Source: Ohtaekwangia sp035628875 | GTDB lineage: Bacteria > Bacteroidota > Bacteroidia > Cytophagales > Cyclobacteriaceae | Direction of reading: 5' to 3' | Length of the DNA stretch: 64,000 nucleotides | NCBI GenBank assembly: GCA_035628875.1 | Contig: DASPIZ010000159.1 | Span: 1 to 64,000 of the forward strand | Shown: one piece after another, positions 42,435 to 50,900 of the stretch | Position numbering within the stretch: position 1 is the stretch's first letter | How the letters are laid out: each line of letters begins with the position of its first letter | Notes under the pieces: model-generated | Seen by the model: the letters and a program-made list of their open reading frames with translations, nothing else | Told to the model about the DNA's origin: nothing | The model's database searches: none | Made by a program: the position numbers and the translations under genes

Positions 42435-44600
42435 ATGAATACCTCTGAAAATAATATTTCGCGCAGAAACTTCATCAAGCTATCCGGAATAACAGGCGCT
42501 GCTTTGTCTTTGGGTTTCTTTACAGTAGCATCTGGTAAAGACTCTCAAATCATAAAAAAGGAAGCAGCAGATTCTCTCGGCATAGAACTTAATGCCTGGA
42601 TGTCGATCGACAAAACAGGAAGAGTTACGATCATTAACCATCGCTCAGAAATGGGCCAGGGATCATTTCAATCTGTCCCGCAGATGATCGCGGAAGAACT
42701 GGAGGTTGACCTTGCAAAGGTCAATATTGTTTTTGCTCAGGGAAGTCAAACAAAATATGGCAGCCAGATAACAGGTGGTAGTTCGACCATACGCGGTAGT
42801 TATATGAAGTTAATGCAACTTGGTGCTACCGCAAGGGAAATGCTTATCGAGGCAGCAGCGAAAAACTTAAATGTTGATAAATCGGAATGCTTTGCTGAAA
42901 ATGGTGAGGTTACTCACCGACCAACAGGGCGCAAGGTTGGATACGGTGATGTTGTTGAAGACGCCGCTAAACTTCAGCCCCGTCAGGATGTGACTGTAAA
43001 AAATCCGAAGGATTATAAAATCATCCGTAAGCCACTTCAACGTCAGGATACTCCGCTAAAAGTAAACGGCACTGCGATCTTTGGTCTCGATAAAAAAATA
43101 CCGGGCATGCTATACGCCGTGGTCGAGCGCAACCAGCGATTCCTTGGAAAAGTAAAAAGCTTTGATGACACTGAAGCGAAGGCTGTGCCCGGAGTTAAGC
43201 ATGTTTTAAAAGTGCAGATGAATGTATTCGCACACAAACGTGAAGGAGTTGCCGTTGTCGCGGATAACTTATGGGCGGCCATGCAAGGAAGAAAAGCGCT
43301 TAAAGTTGAATGGGATGACTCCGGTTTTGATCATCCAAACACTGCGCAACTTTATACCAGGATGCGTGAAGACTTGATGAAAAAACCACTCTCCTTTAAA
43401 ACAAAAGGTAATGTTGACATGGTGTTTGAAAAAGCTGAGAAGAAAATCGAAGCTGTGTACGAAACACCATATCAGGCACACGGCGCCATGGAACCATTAA
43501 ATTGTATTGCTCACTTCAAAGATAATAAGTGCGAAATATGGGGGCCGATTCAGGGTCCGGACTGGGTCCAAAAAGATGTTGCCCCGATGCTTGGTATCAA
43601 GCCGGAGGATTTAACTGTCAATATGACTTTCCTGGGTGGAGCCTTTGGACGAAAAGCATTCCTAGACTACCCGCATGAAGCCGCGGTGATTTCCAAAGCG
43701 ATCAATGCACCTGTTCAGGTTGTCTGGACGCGCGAAGATGATATGAATCAGGGGCCATTCCGGCCAGGCATGGTATATCAATGCAAGGGCGCAATTAGCA
43801 ATGATGGTCGCATAGAAGCATTTGAAACAAAGATGGCCGGGCAAAACATGGGCCATCAAAATCCAGGAGCAGATAAATTGTCTTACAATTCGAGTGTAAC
43901 CGAAGGATTTTTGGAAACATACGAAGACAGTATCCCGAATTTTAGTTTTGGTGATATTCCGTTAGAATCACCGATACCTGTGATGTGGTGGCGGTCAGTA
44001 TACTCATCTACGAATGGGTTCGCTTTCGAAAGTTTCATGGATGAACTGGCTGTGACTGCTGGTAAAGATCCCCTGGAATTCCGGAAGCAACATTTCTGGA
44101 ATGGCCGATATCATCAGCTGGCCACTAAACTGGAAGAAGTTAGCGGATGGAAATCGAGGGAGAAGAAATCGGGTTATGGCATAGCGATTACCGAATGTTT
44201 TGGAAGTATCGTGGGCGAAGTTGTTAAGGTTTCAAAAACAGGGGCAGGTAAAGTCAAGATTGATAAAGTATGGGCTGTAATGGACTGCGGCTGGTACGTA
44301 AACCCTGACATCATTAAAGCGCAAATAGAGGGAAGTATCATCATGGCATTAGGTGCGGCGGTTACACATGAAACGACCTTTGCTGAAGGAAAAGCTGTTC
44401 ATCAAAATTTCAATACGTACAAAATGCCACGCATTTCAGAAACACCTGAGATTGAAATGCATATTATGGAAAACGAAGAAAAAGCTGGTGGTGTAGGCGA
44501 ACCGGCGCTTCCGCCTTTTGCTGCTGCGTTAACGAATGCAATTTTCGACCTTACCGGAAAAAGAATCAGAAAGCTACCTTTTAAATTAGACGAAGTTTAA
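42435..44600 (+). CDS. molybdopterin-binding subunit of a molybdenum hydroxylase (IorB-type), Tat-exported
   Basis: 721 residues. The Tat signal is SRRNFIKLSGITGAALSLGF (in part, Arg10-Arg11). Domains of the xanthine dehydrogenase large-subunit family follow, with GAFGRKAFLDYPHEAAVI in the molybdopterin region and the catalytic Glu in GGVGEPALPPFA near the C-terminus. The open frame starts at 42303 over the previous gene, but ATG 42435 places the Tat motif at the start, so I use it. Substrates of relatives are aldehydes and aromatic N-heterocycles; this one is not determined. Confidence 0.93.
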   Translation: MNTSENNISRRNFIKLSGITGAALSLGFFTVASGKDSQIIKKEAADSLGIELNAWMSIDKTGRVTIINHRSEMGQGSFQSVPQMIAEELEVDLAKVNIVFAQGSQTKYGSQITGGSSTIRGSYMKLMQLGATAREMLIEAAAKNLNVDKSECFAENGEVTHRPTGRKVGYGDVVEDAAKLQPRQDVTVKNPKDYKIIRKPLQRQDTPLKVNGTAIFGLDKKIPGMLYAVVERNQRFLGKVKSFDDTEAKAVPGVKHVLKVQMNVFAHKREGVAVVADNLWAAMQGRKALKVEWDDSGFDHPNTAQLYTRMREDLMKKPLSFKTKGNVDMVFEKAEKKIEAVYETPYQAHGAMEPLNCIAHFKDNKCEIWGPIQGPDWVQKDVAPMLGIKPEDLTVNMTFLGGAFGRKAFLDYPHEAAVISKAINAPVQVVWTREDDMNQGPFRPGMVYQCKGAISNDGRIEAFETKMAGQNMGHQNPGADKLSYNSSVTEGFLETYEDSIPNFSFGDIPLESPIPVMWWRSVYSSTNGFAFESFMDELAVTAGKDPLEFRKQHFWNGRYHQLATKLEEVSGWKSREKKSGYGIAITECFGSIVGEVVKVSKTGAGKVKIDKVWAVMDCGWYVNPDIIKAQIEGSIIMALGAAVTHETTFAEGKAVHQNFNTYKMPRISETPEIEMHIMENEEKAGGVGEPALPPFAAALTNAIFDLTGKRIRKLPFKLDEV

Positions 44601-44659
44601 CACCATGGAAGCCCAGTCTGCCTTACAGATTGGGTTCTTTATTTGCATAATCGAACGAC

Positions 44660-45079
44660 ATGAACCGAATTATTAACTCACGGATATTCATAGTACTCTT
44701 ACTTACTTTGATGGCATTGCCTTTTTTAAGCTTACAACAAAATAAGTTTGATTTAAAGGCCAGTATAACCCGCGGGAAGGAAATATACAATGTACAATGC
44801 ATGAGTTGCCACATGGAGAACGGCGAAGGACTAGAGGGTGCTTTTCCCCCGTTGGCAAAATCCGATTACTTAATGGCCGATCAGAAAAGAGCAGTCCATC
44901 AGATTCTTAACGGTTTGTCGGGTGAAATAACCGTCAATGGCAAAACTTACAATGGCGACATGCCGGCATTTGATCTTACAGATGAAGAAGTAAGTGATGT
45001 TTTAAATTATGTACAAAACAGCTGGGGTAATAAAGCAGAAGCTGTAAGGCCTGATGATGTTAAGGCACTCCGAAATTAA
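44660..45079 (+). CDS. c-type cytochrome, partner candidate for the molybdenum hydroxylase
   Basis: 139 residues with a hydrophobic N-terminus (about 9-24), heme site CMSCH (47-51) and Met101 in NGDMPAF. It directly follows the molybdopterin subunit (59-bp gap) and precedes XdhC by 9 bp. In comparable Gram-negative operons a cytochrome c accepts electrons from the IorAB-type enzyme; this role is inferred from position. Paralogue of 41208-41660. Confidence 0.9.
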   Translation: MNRIINSRIFIVLLLTLMALPFLSLQQNKFDLKASITRGKEIYNVQCMSCHMENGEGLEGAFPPLAKSDYLMADQKRAVHQILNGLSGEITVNGKTYNGDMPAFDLTDEEVSDVLNYVQNSWGNKAEAVRPDDVKALRN

Positions 45080-45088
45080 TTATGCGGT

Positions 45089-46279
45089 ATGAAGGACTTA
45101 AAAACTGTAGTGAGTGAATACCACCGGGTCGATTTATCAAAGCTCAAAGCAGCACTCGCAACGGTGGTGCAGGTTAGGGGTTCATCTTACCGGAGTCCAG
45201 GCGCGCGTATGGTGATCACAGAAGATGGGAAATGGGTGGGTTCAATCAGTGGTGGTTGCCTTGAAGGTGATGCTTTACGAAAAGCACGCCAGGTAATGAA
45301 CAGCAATATTCCAATGACTGTTACCTATGACACGCACGAGGAGAGCAATCAAAATTTAGGCATTGGGTTGGGCTGCAATGGCGTGATTGACGTGCTGATT
45401 GAACCTATTTCTGCGCATAGTGACAACGTTATACATTGTTTTGAATCTTTAATCGAAACCGAAAGACCATTGGCTCTTGCCACCATTTTTGACGGTTCGT
45501 CCTCAATCGGAGATAAATTGCTTATTAATGAAGAAAAGGAGATCATCTATTCCTTCAAAGATGGTGCGCTTACAAACCTTGTGATCAACGATCTGCTTTC
45601 CGTTTTCACAACGCAGAATTCAGAAGCCAGAAAATATGCATTGCATCATAGTTCGATATCTGTTTTCCTCGAGCTTATACAACCTACACTTTCAATAATA
45701 ATTTTTGGCGGCGGATTTGATGCACGCCCTGTAAGTCACCTTGCCAAATCGCTGGGATGGAATGTTACTGTAACGGATGAATGTGTAGCGCATATAGCGC
45801 CGTTGTTTTTTCCCACAGCGGATAAACTTTCATTATGTCACCGGCAATGGATTGATCGTGATTTTAAAATCACACCTTATACTGCGTGTATCTTGATGTC
45901 ACATAACTATGAGTACGACCGTGACGTGCTGAAAAAGCTTATTTATACTGAAACACCATACATCGGAATACTTGGTCCGCGCAAACGCTTTGAGAAAATG
46001 ATGACCGATTTCAAAGCGGATACCCTTGAATTACCATCCTCGGCATTACAACGAATTCATTCACCCATCGGTCTTGATATTGGTGCAGAAGCTCCGGATG
46101 AGATTGCAGTTGCTATCATAGCGGAGATCCAGAGTAAGTTCTCTAATCGCTCTGGCGGATTCCTCCGTTATCGAACCGGACCAATACATAAACGCGATTC
46201 AGTTTCAGATCAGGTCTTTAAACAAGTCTACCTTAACAAAACGCGTAGCGAAATCAATCCGGATACCAGTTACGGTTAA
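45089..46279 (+). CDS. XdhC/CoxI family protein
   Basis: 396 residues. N-terminal XdhC domain (LATVVQVRGSSYRSPGARMVI, in part; GSISGGCLEGDALRKA) and C-terminal Rossmann-type domain (IIFGGGFDARPVSHLAKSLGW, in part, then VTDE; ILMSHNYEYDRDVL). XdhC proteins bind molybdenum cofactor and help insert its sulfurated form into xanthine-dehydrogenase-type enzymes. Its position behind the enzyme genes fits that. Confidence 0.93.
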   Translation: MKDLKTVVSEYHRVDLSKLKAALATVVQVRGSSYRSPGARMVITEDGKWVGSISGGCLEGDALRKARQVMNSNIPMTVTYDTHEESNQNLGIGLGCNGVIDVLIEPISAHSDNVIHCFESLIETERPLALATIFDGSSSIGDKLLINEEKEIIYSFKDGALTNLVINDLLSVFTTQNSEARKYALHHSSISVFLELIQPTLSIIIFGGGFDARPVSHLAKSLGWNVTVTDECVAHIAPLFFPTADKLSLCHRQWIDRDFKITPYTACILMSHNYEYDRDVLKKLIYTETPYIGILGPRKRFEKMMTDFKADTLELPSSALQRIHSPIGLDIGAEAPDEIAVAIIAEIQSKFSNRSGGFLRYRTGPIHKRDSVSDQVFKQVYLNKTRSEINPDTSYG

Positions 46280-46293
46280 TCATCGCATCTTCT

Positions 46294-46881
46294 ATGCATA
46301 TCGTCACAATTGTTCTGGCGGCAGGTTCTTCGTCCAGGATGGGCACATCAAAGCAACTGCTCGACATAAAGGGAGAACCCATGTTAGTGCAAACAGTTAA
46401 AACGGTACTGGCTTGCAAAACAGAAAATATTGTTGTGGTTCTAGGATCGCAGGCAGCACACCATGCTAAATTATTGGAAGCATTACCTGTAGATGTAATT
46501 GAAAATCCTGTCTGGAACAAAGGCATTGGAAGTTCCATCAAGAAAGGACTTACTCACGCCCTGACCATGGAACCAAACACCGATGGCGTATTGTTTTTAG
46601 TTTGTGATCAACCTTACCTTACTGGAGAATTAGTCAACGCGTTTATCAAATACAATGGCAGCAAATCAATTTTTTCCGCCTACTATGATGGATCACCAGG
46701 TGTACCGGCATTGTTTACAAAGAAACACTTTAATGAGATCTTAGCGCTAGAAGACCACCTGGGTGCAAAAAAAATCATTCAAAATCATTTAGATGAAACT
46801 GACTTTATCGACTTTTCCAGGGGAATGATTGATCTCGATACGCCTGAGGATTATCAGAATTACCTAAAGCAAGCCGATTAA
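46294..46881 (+). CDS. MocA/MobA-like molybdenum cofactor nucleotidyltransferase
   Basis: 195 residues with the nucleotidyltransferase start VLAAGSSSRMGTSKQLL, the metal-binding VCDQPYL and SAYYDGSPGVPALF. The family links CMP or GMP to molybdopterin; MocA-type members make molybdopterin cytosine dinucleotide, used by IorB-type enzymes. The specificity cannot be read with certainty. Last gene of the plus-strand block, 14 bp after XdhC. Confidence 0.9.
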   Translation: MHIVTIVLAAGSSSRMGTSKQLLDIKGEPMLVQTVKTVLACKTENIVVVLGSQAAHHAKLLEALPVDVIENPVWNKGIGSSIKKGLTHALTMEPNTDGVLFLVCDQPYLTGELVNAFIKYNGSKSIFSAYYDGSPGVPALFTKKHFNEILALEDHLGAKKIIQNHLDETDFIDFSRGMIDLDTPEDYQNYLKQAD

Positions 46882-46882
46882 C

Positions 46883-46912
46883 AAAAAAGCCTTCACATAC
46901 AATGCGAAGGCT
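46883..46912 (-). terminator. terminator between the MocA-like gene and rpsJ
   Basis: AGCCTTC (46888-46894) pairs with GAAGGCT (46906-46912); on the minus strand six T follow, so it ends the rpsJ transcript. The convergent plus-strand gene stops at 46881 and may use the same stem with a weaker T-run (CCTTGTTATTT). Confidence 0.82.
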
Positions 46913-46936
46913 CCTTGTTATTTATTGAAGTAGTTA

Positions 46937-47242
46937 CTATACTTTGATTTCAACATCAACACCACTTGGTAGCTCAAGCTTCATCAGGGCATCTACCGTT
47001 TTCGCGCTGTTTGAATAAATATCAACCAACCGCTTATAAGTACAAAGCTGAAATTGTTCACGTGATTTTTTGTTAACGTGTGGTGAACGAAGCACGGTGA
47101 ATTTTTCTTTCTCAGTAGGGAGCGGAATTGGTCCGCTTACTACGGCGCCTGTAGCTTTAACTGCCCGAACGATCTTCTCAGAAGACTTGTCCACAAGATT
47201 GTGATCGTAAGACTTTAATTTGATTCTGATTTTTTGGTTCAT
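46937..47242 (-). CDS. rpsJ: 30S ribosomal protein uS10
   Basis: 101 residues, head protein that also acts as the NusG-binding NusE. KIRIKLKSYDHNLVDKS at the start and PLPTEKEKFTVLRSPHVNKKSREQF (in part) are diagnostic. It follows fusA by 43 bp. In most relatives rplC comes next; here a terminator follows and rplC is 12 kb away. Confidence 0.98.
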   Translation of the reverse strand: MNQKIRIKLKSYDHNLVDKSSEKIVRAVKATGAVVSGPIPLPTEKEKFTVLRSPHVNKKSREQFQLCTYKRLVDIYSNSAKTVDALMKLELPSGVDVEIKV

Positions 47243-47285
47243 AGTTGTTGGTTGAGGATATCGCCTAAATCCTATTCGTGTTTAT

Positions 47286-49400
47286 TTATTTCGCCATTGC
47301 GGCACCTTTCACTTCTTCAATTACTTTATCTGCCAGGTTTTTAGGAACCGGCGCATAATGCGAGAACGTTAATGAAGCTGATGCACGGCCAGATGTAAGG
47401 GTTCTTAAGTCTGTGATGTATCCAAAAAGTTCTTTTAAAGGAACATCAGCCTTGATAATCTGTGCACCAGCACGTGTATCCATCCCTTTCATTACACCGC
47501 GTCTTCTGTTGAGGTCACCGGTTACAGAACCTGTGTATTCATCTGGACTCATTACTTCAACTGACATAATTGGCTCTAACAATTGTGGAGCACATTTAGA
47601 GGCAGCCTCTTTGAATCCGATTCTCGCAGCTAATTCGAAAGACAATGAGTCAGAGTCAACGTCATGGTAAGAACCATGGAACAGACGCACACGCATATTG
47701 TCAATCGGATATCCAGCTAATGGTCCATTCACCATCGCGCTTTCAAAACCTTTTTGAACTGGCTGAATGAATTCACGTGGAATTACACCACCAACGATAT
47801 CATTCACAAATTCCAATCCGTCCTTATCACCTTCTTTAAGTTCGCGTGGGCCGATCTCAAATACGATATCAGCAAATTTACCACGTCCACCGGTTTGTTT
47901 CTTGTATACTTCCTTGTGTTCGATCGATTTGGTAAGCGCTTCCTTGTAGGCAACCTGAGGAGCCCCCTGATTGATTTCTACTTTAAATTCACGCTTTAAA
48001 CGATCAATGATAATCTCAAGGTGCAATTCACCCATACCACGCAGGATCGTCTGACCTGTTTCCTGGTCTGTATGGACACGAAGTGTAGGATCTTCTTCCA
48101 CCAGTTTAGCGATTGCCATACCGAGCTTATCAACATCAGCCTGCTTCTTAGGTTCGATAGCATAACCGATAACGGGTTCCGGGAACACCATTGATTCCAA
48201 CACCACTTTGCGTTTCTCATCACAAAGGGTATCTCCTGTTTTGATATCCTTAAAACCAACTACCGCGCCAATGTCACCCGCAGGTAAACGCTCGATTTGG
48301 TTTTGCTTATTGGCGTGCATTTGAAACACGCGTGAGATGCGTTCTTTATTTTCAGAACGCGTATTGAAAACGTAAGAGCCTGATTCAAGCACACCTGAAT
48401 AAGCGCGAATGAAACACAGACGTCCTACAAATGGATCAGTCGCAATTTTAAACGCAAGGGCAGCAAAAGGTTCGGTTTCATCCGGGCGAATAACAACTTC
48501 TTCATTCGTATCAGGATTAATCCCGATGATATCATCCTTGTCTAATGGTGATGGCAATAATTCCATCACATAATCAAGCATGGTTTGAACACCCTTATTT
48601 TTGAACGAAGAGCCACACACCATAGGAATAACTTTCATTGCGATAGTTGCCTTACGAAGTGCAGTAAGAATTTCGACTTCCGTGATAGAATCAGGATTTT
48701 CGAAAAATTTCTCCATTAATGACTCATCAAATTCAGCTACGGCTTCAAGAAGTTTTTCTCTGTATTCTTTAACTTCCTCCTCCATATCAGCTGGAATTGG
48801 TATAACTTCAAAGGTCATACCTTTATCTGCTTCGTTCCAGATAATACCACGGTTGTTGATCAAGTCAACCACACCACGAAAATTTTCTTCAGAACCGATT
48901 GGCAACTGGAGTGCCACAGCATTACTTCCTAATTTCTCCTTCACCTGCTTGCAAACGCCGAGGAAATCTGAGCCTGCACGGTCCATCTTGTTAACAAAGC
49001 CTATGCGTGCTACTTTATAGTTATCGGCCAGGCGCCAGTTGGTTTCCGATTGTGGTTCAACACCGTCAACTGCGCTAAATAAGAATACAAGACCATCCAA
49101 TACACGTAAAGAGCGATTTACCTCAACGGTAAAATCCACGTGACCCGGTGTATCGATAATGTTTACATTGTATTTATTCTCTCTGTAGTTCCAGAAAACC
49201 GTTGTGGCTGCAGAAGTAATGGTGATACCACGCTCCTGTTCTTGGGCCATCCAGTCCATCGTTGCAGCACCTTCGTGTACTTCACCAAGCTTGTGGCTTA
49301 CACCGGCGTAGAAAAGAATACGTTCTGTAGTTGTAGTCTTTCCAGCGTCAATGTGTGCCGCGATACCAATATTTCTGGTGTATTTAAGATCTCTTGCCAT
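47286..49400 (-). CDS. fusA: elongation factor G
   Basis: 704 residues, the ribosomal translocase GTPase. G1 AHIDAGKTTTTERIL, G2/RGITITSAATT, G3 DTPGHVDF, G4 NKMD and G5 GSSFKNKGVQ are seen, followed by domains II-V (RGMGELHLEIIIDRLKREF, in part; GRASASLTFSHY near the end). Lies in the str operon, 18 bp after rpsG. Confidence 0.98.
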   Translation of the reverse strand: MARDLKYTRNIGIAAHIDAGKTTTTERILFYAGVSHKLGEVHEGAATMDWMAQEQERGITITSAATTVFWNYRENKYNVNIIDTPGHVDFTVEVNRSLRVLDGLVFLFSAVDGVEPQSETNWRLADNYKVARIGFVNKMDRAGSDFLGVCKQVKEKLGSNAVALQLPIGSEENFRGVVDLINNRGIIWNEADKGMTFEVIPIPADMEEEVKEYREKLLEAVAEFDESLMEKFFENPDSITEVEILTALRKATIAMKVIPMVCGSSFKNKGVQTMLDYVMELLPSPLDKDDIIGINPDTNEEVVIRPDETEPFAALAFKIATDPFVGRLCFIRAYSGVLESGSYVFNTRSENKERISRVFQMHANKQNQIERLPAGDIGAVVGFKDIKTGDTLCDEKRKVVLESMVFPEPVIGYAIEPKKQADVDKLGMAIAKLVEEDPTLRVHTDQETGQTILRGMGELHLEIIIDRLKREFKVEINQGAPQVAYKEALTKSIEHKEVYKKQTGGRGKFADIVFEIGPRELKEGDKDGLEFVNDIVGGVIPREFIQPVQKGFESAMVNGPLAGYPIDNMRVRLFHGSYHDVDSDSLSFELAARIGFKEAASKCAPQLLEPIMSVEVMSPDEYTGSVTGDLNRRRGVMKGMDTRAGAQIIKADVPLKELFGYITDLRTLTSGRASASLTFSHYAPVPKNLADKVIEEVKGAAMAK

Positions 49401-49418
49401 GTTTTTACTAAACCTCTT

Positions 49419-49886
49419 TTAGAATCTAAAATGAGAGAATGCTTTGTTAGCTTCTGCCATTCTATGTGTGTCGTCCTTCTTTTTAATCGCTGCACCTTCT
49501 CCTTTTGAGGCGGCAATGATTTCCGCTGCCAGTTTATCCATCATAGTTTTTTCACCACGAAGCCTTGAGTAATCGATAAGCCATTTAATGCTTAGGTTTA
49601 CTTTGCGTTCAGGACGGATTTCAACAGGTACCTGGAATGTTGCTCCACCTACTCTCCGGCTCTTTACTTCCACAGAAGGTGTAAGGTTATTCATTGCACG
49701 CTTCCATACTTCAAGACCGCTTTCGCTGGTTTTCTTTTCAACAACTTCAATTGCATCGTAGAAGATACCGTAGGCAGTACTTTTCTTTCCCTGCTCCATC
49801 AGGTAGTTAACGAACTTTGTTACAAGTGTGTCACTGAACTTAGGGTCAGGAAGAAGATATCTTTTCTTTGGTTTTGACTTTCTCAT
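49419..49886 (-). CDS. rpsG: 30S ribosomal protein uS7
   Basis: 155 residues, organises the 30S head. MRKSKPKKRYLLPDPKFSDT at the start and GGATFQVPVEIRPERKVNLSIKWLI (in part) match the family. In E. coli it is the regulator of the str operon. 13 bp after rpsL. Confidence 0.98.
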   Translation of the reverse strand: MRKSKPKKRYLLPDPKFSDTLVTKFVNYLMEQGKKSTAYGIFYDAIEVVEKKTSESGLEVWKRAMNNLTPSVEVKSRRVGGATFQVPVEIRPERKVNLSIKWLIDYSRLRGEKTMMDKLAAEIIAASKGEGAAIKKKDDTHRMAEANKAFSHFRF

Positions 49887-49899
49887 GGCTTAATTCCTG

Positions 49900-50322
49900 T
49901 TATTTCTTTCCTTTAGCTGGAGCACCTTTACCTGCCGGTGCTGCTGCACCTGGCTTAGGACGTTTTGCTCCATATTTAGAACGACTCTGAAGACGACCAT
50001 TAACACCTGCTGTATCAAGCGCACCACGAATGATGTGGTAACGTACCCCAGGAAGGTCCTTTACACGACCACCACGGATCAACACGATAGAGTGTTCCTG
50101 GAGGTTATGTCCTTCACCCGGAATGTAAGCGTTTACTTCTTTTCCGCTTACTAGACGCACCCTGGCTACTTTTCGCATAGCAGAGTTCGGTTTTTTAGGG
50201 GTCGTGGTGTACACACGTGTACATACGCCGCGTTTCTGTGGGCACGAATCAAGAGCGGGAGACTTAGACTTAAACGTCAATTTCTTCCGTCCTTTTCTTA
50301 CAAGTTGTTGAATGGTAGGCAT
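49900..50322 (-). CDS. rpsL: 30S ribosomal protein uS12
   Basis: 140 residues, decoding-centre protein. TPKKPNSAMRKVARVRL and GGRVKDLPGVRYHIIRG keep the Lys residues that are wild-type (streptomycin-sensitive) in other bacteria. A tail of about 15 residues (PGAAAPAGKGAPAKGKK) extends beyond the usual end. First gene of the str unit, behind the promoter at 50362-50392. Confidence 0.98.
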   Translation of the reverse strand: MPTIQQLVRKGRKKLTFKSKSPALDSCPQKRGVCTRVYTTTPKKPNSAMRKVARVRLVSGKEVNAYIPGEGHNLQEHSIVLIRGGRVKDLPGVRYHIIRGALDTAGVNGRLQSRSKYGAKRPKPGAAAPAGKGAPAKGKK

Positions 50323-50361
50323 TTATATTTTCTTTTATAAACCTTTCAAAATTTAGGACTG

Positions 50362-50392
50362 CAAAGGTATTTAAAGTAACAGACCTTGCAAA
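50362..50392 (-). promoter_or_regulatory. str operon (rpsL) promoter
   Basis: On the minus strand TTTG (50389-50392), 19 bp, TACCTTTG (50362-50369) and then GCAGTCC. It sits about 40 bp before the rpsL start at 50322. Confidence 0.82.
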
Positions 50393-50495
50393 GCCCCTTT
50401 TGAATATTTTTGAAATAACTCCCTAGTATTTAGCTGTTTTTGAATGACTTCCTCGATTCAGGAGGGACAACGACAGAAAATACATGATTAAGTCT

Positions 50496-50819
50496 TTAAG
50501 CTTCACCCATTGTACCTCCAAAGTTCATTGGAAATTTTGGCATATCATCCGTTCGCTTTATAGGCCCGAACGAAGCTTCATACTTGTCAATATTATCCTT
50601 TAAAGCGGTTAAAAAACGCTTTGCATGTTCAGGGGTAATCACAACGCGTGATTTCACCTTAGCCTTAGGCACGCCAGGCATTAACCGAATGAAATCGATT
50701 ACAAATTCACTGTTGGAATGTGCGATCATTGCCAGGTTTGAATAGATGCCTTCCGCAATTTCCTCGGTAAGCTCAATATTAATCTGGTTCTGGTTTTGTT
50801 TATTTTTGTCGTCTGCCAT
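50496..50819 (-). CDS. DUF3467 protein
   Basis: 107 residues: NQINIELTEEIAEGIYSNLAMIAHSNSEF, FVIDFIRLMPGVPKAKVKSRVVITPEHAKRF (in parts). This is the DUF3467 pattern, common next to rpoC in Bacteroidota. No signal or membrane segment. Function unknown; it may share regulation with the rpoBC unit but a terminator separates them. Confidence 0.88.
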   Translation of the reverse strand: MADDKNKQNQNQINIELTEEIAEGIYSNLAMIAHSNSEFVIDFIRLMPGVPKAKVKSRVVITPEHAKRFLTALKDNIDKYEASFGPIKRTDDMPKFPMNFGGTMGEA

Positions 50820-50848
50820 TATTCGCTCTACGTTTTAGACGCTTACAA

Positions 50849-50881
50849 TAAAAAAGGGTTGACCTCTTAGGAAGTCAACCC
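50849..50881 (-). terminator. rpoC terminator
   Basis: GGGTTGAC (50856-50863) and GTCAACCC (50874-50881) form a perfect 8-bp stem with extra inner pairing possible; on the minus strand TTTTTTATT follows. It begins 20 bases after the rpoC stop. Confidence 0.88.
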
Positions 50882-50900
50882 GTTGAAAACTTAATATGAT

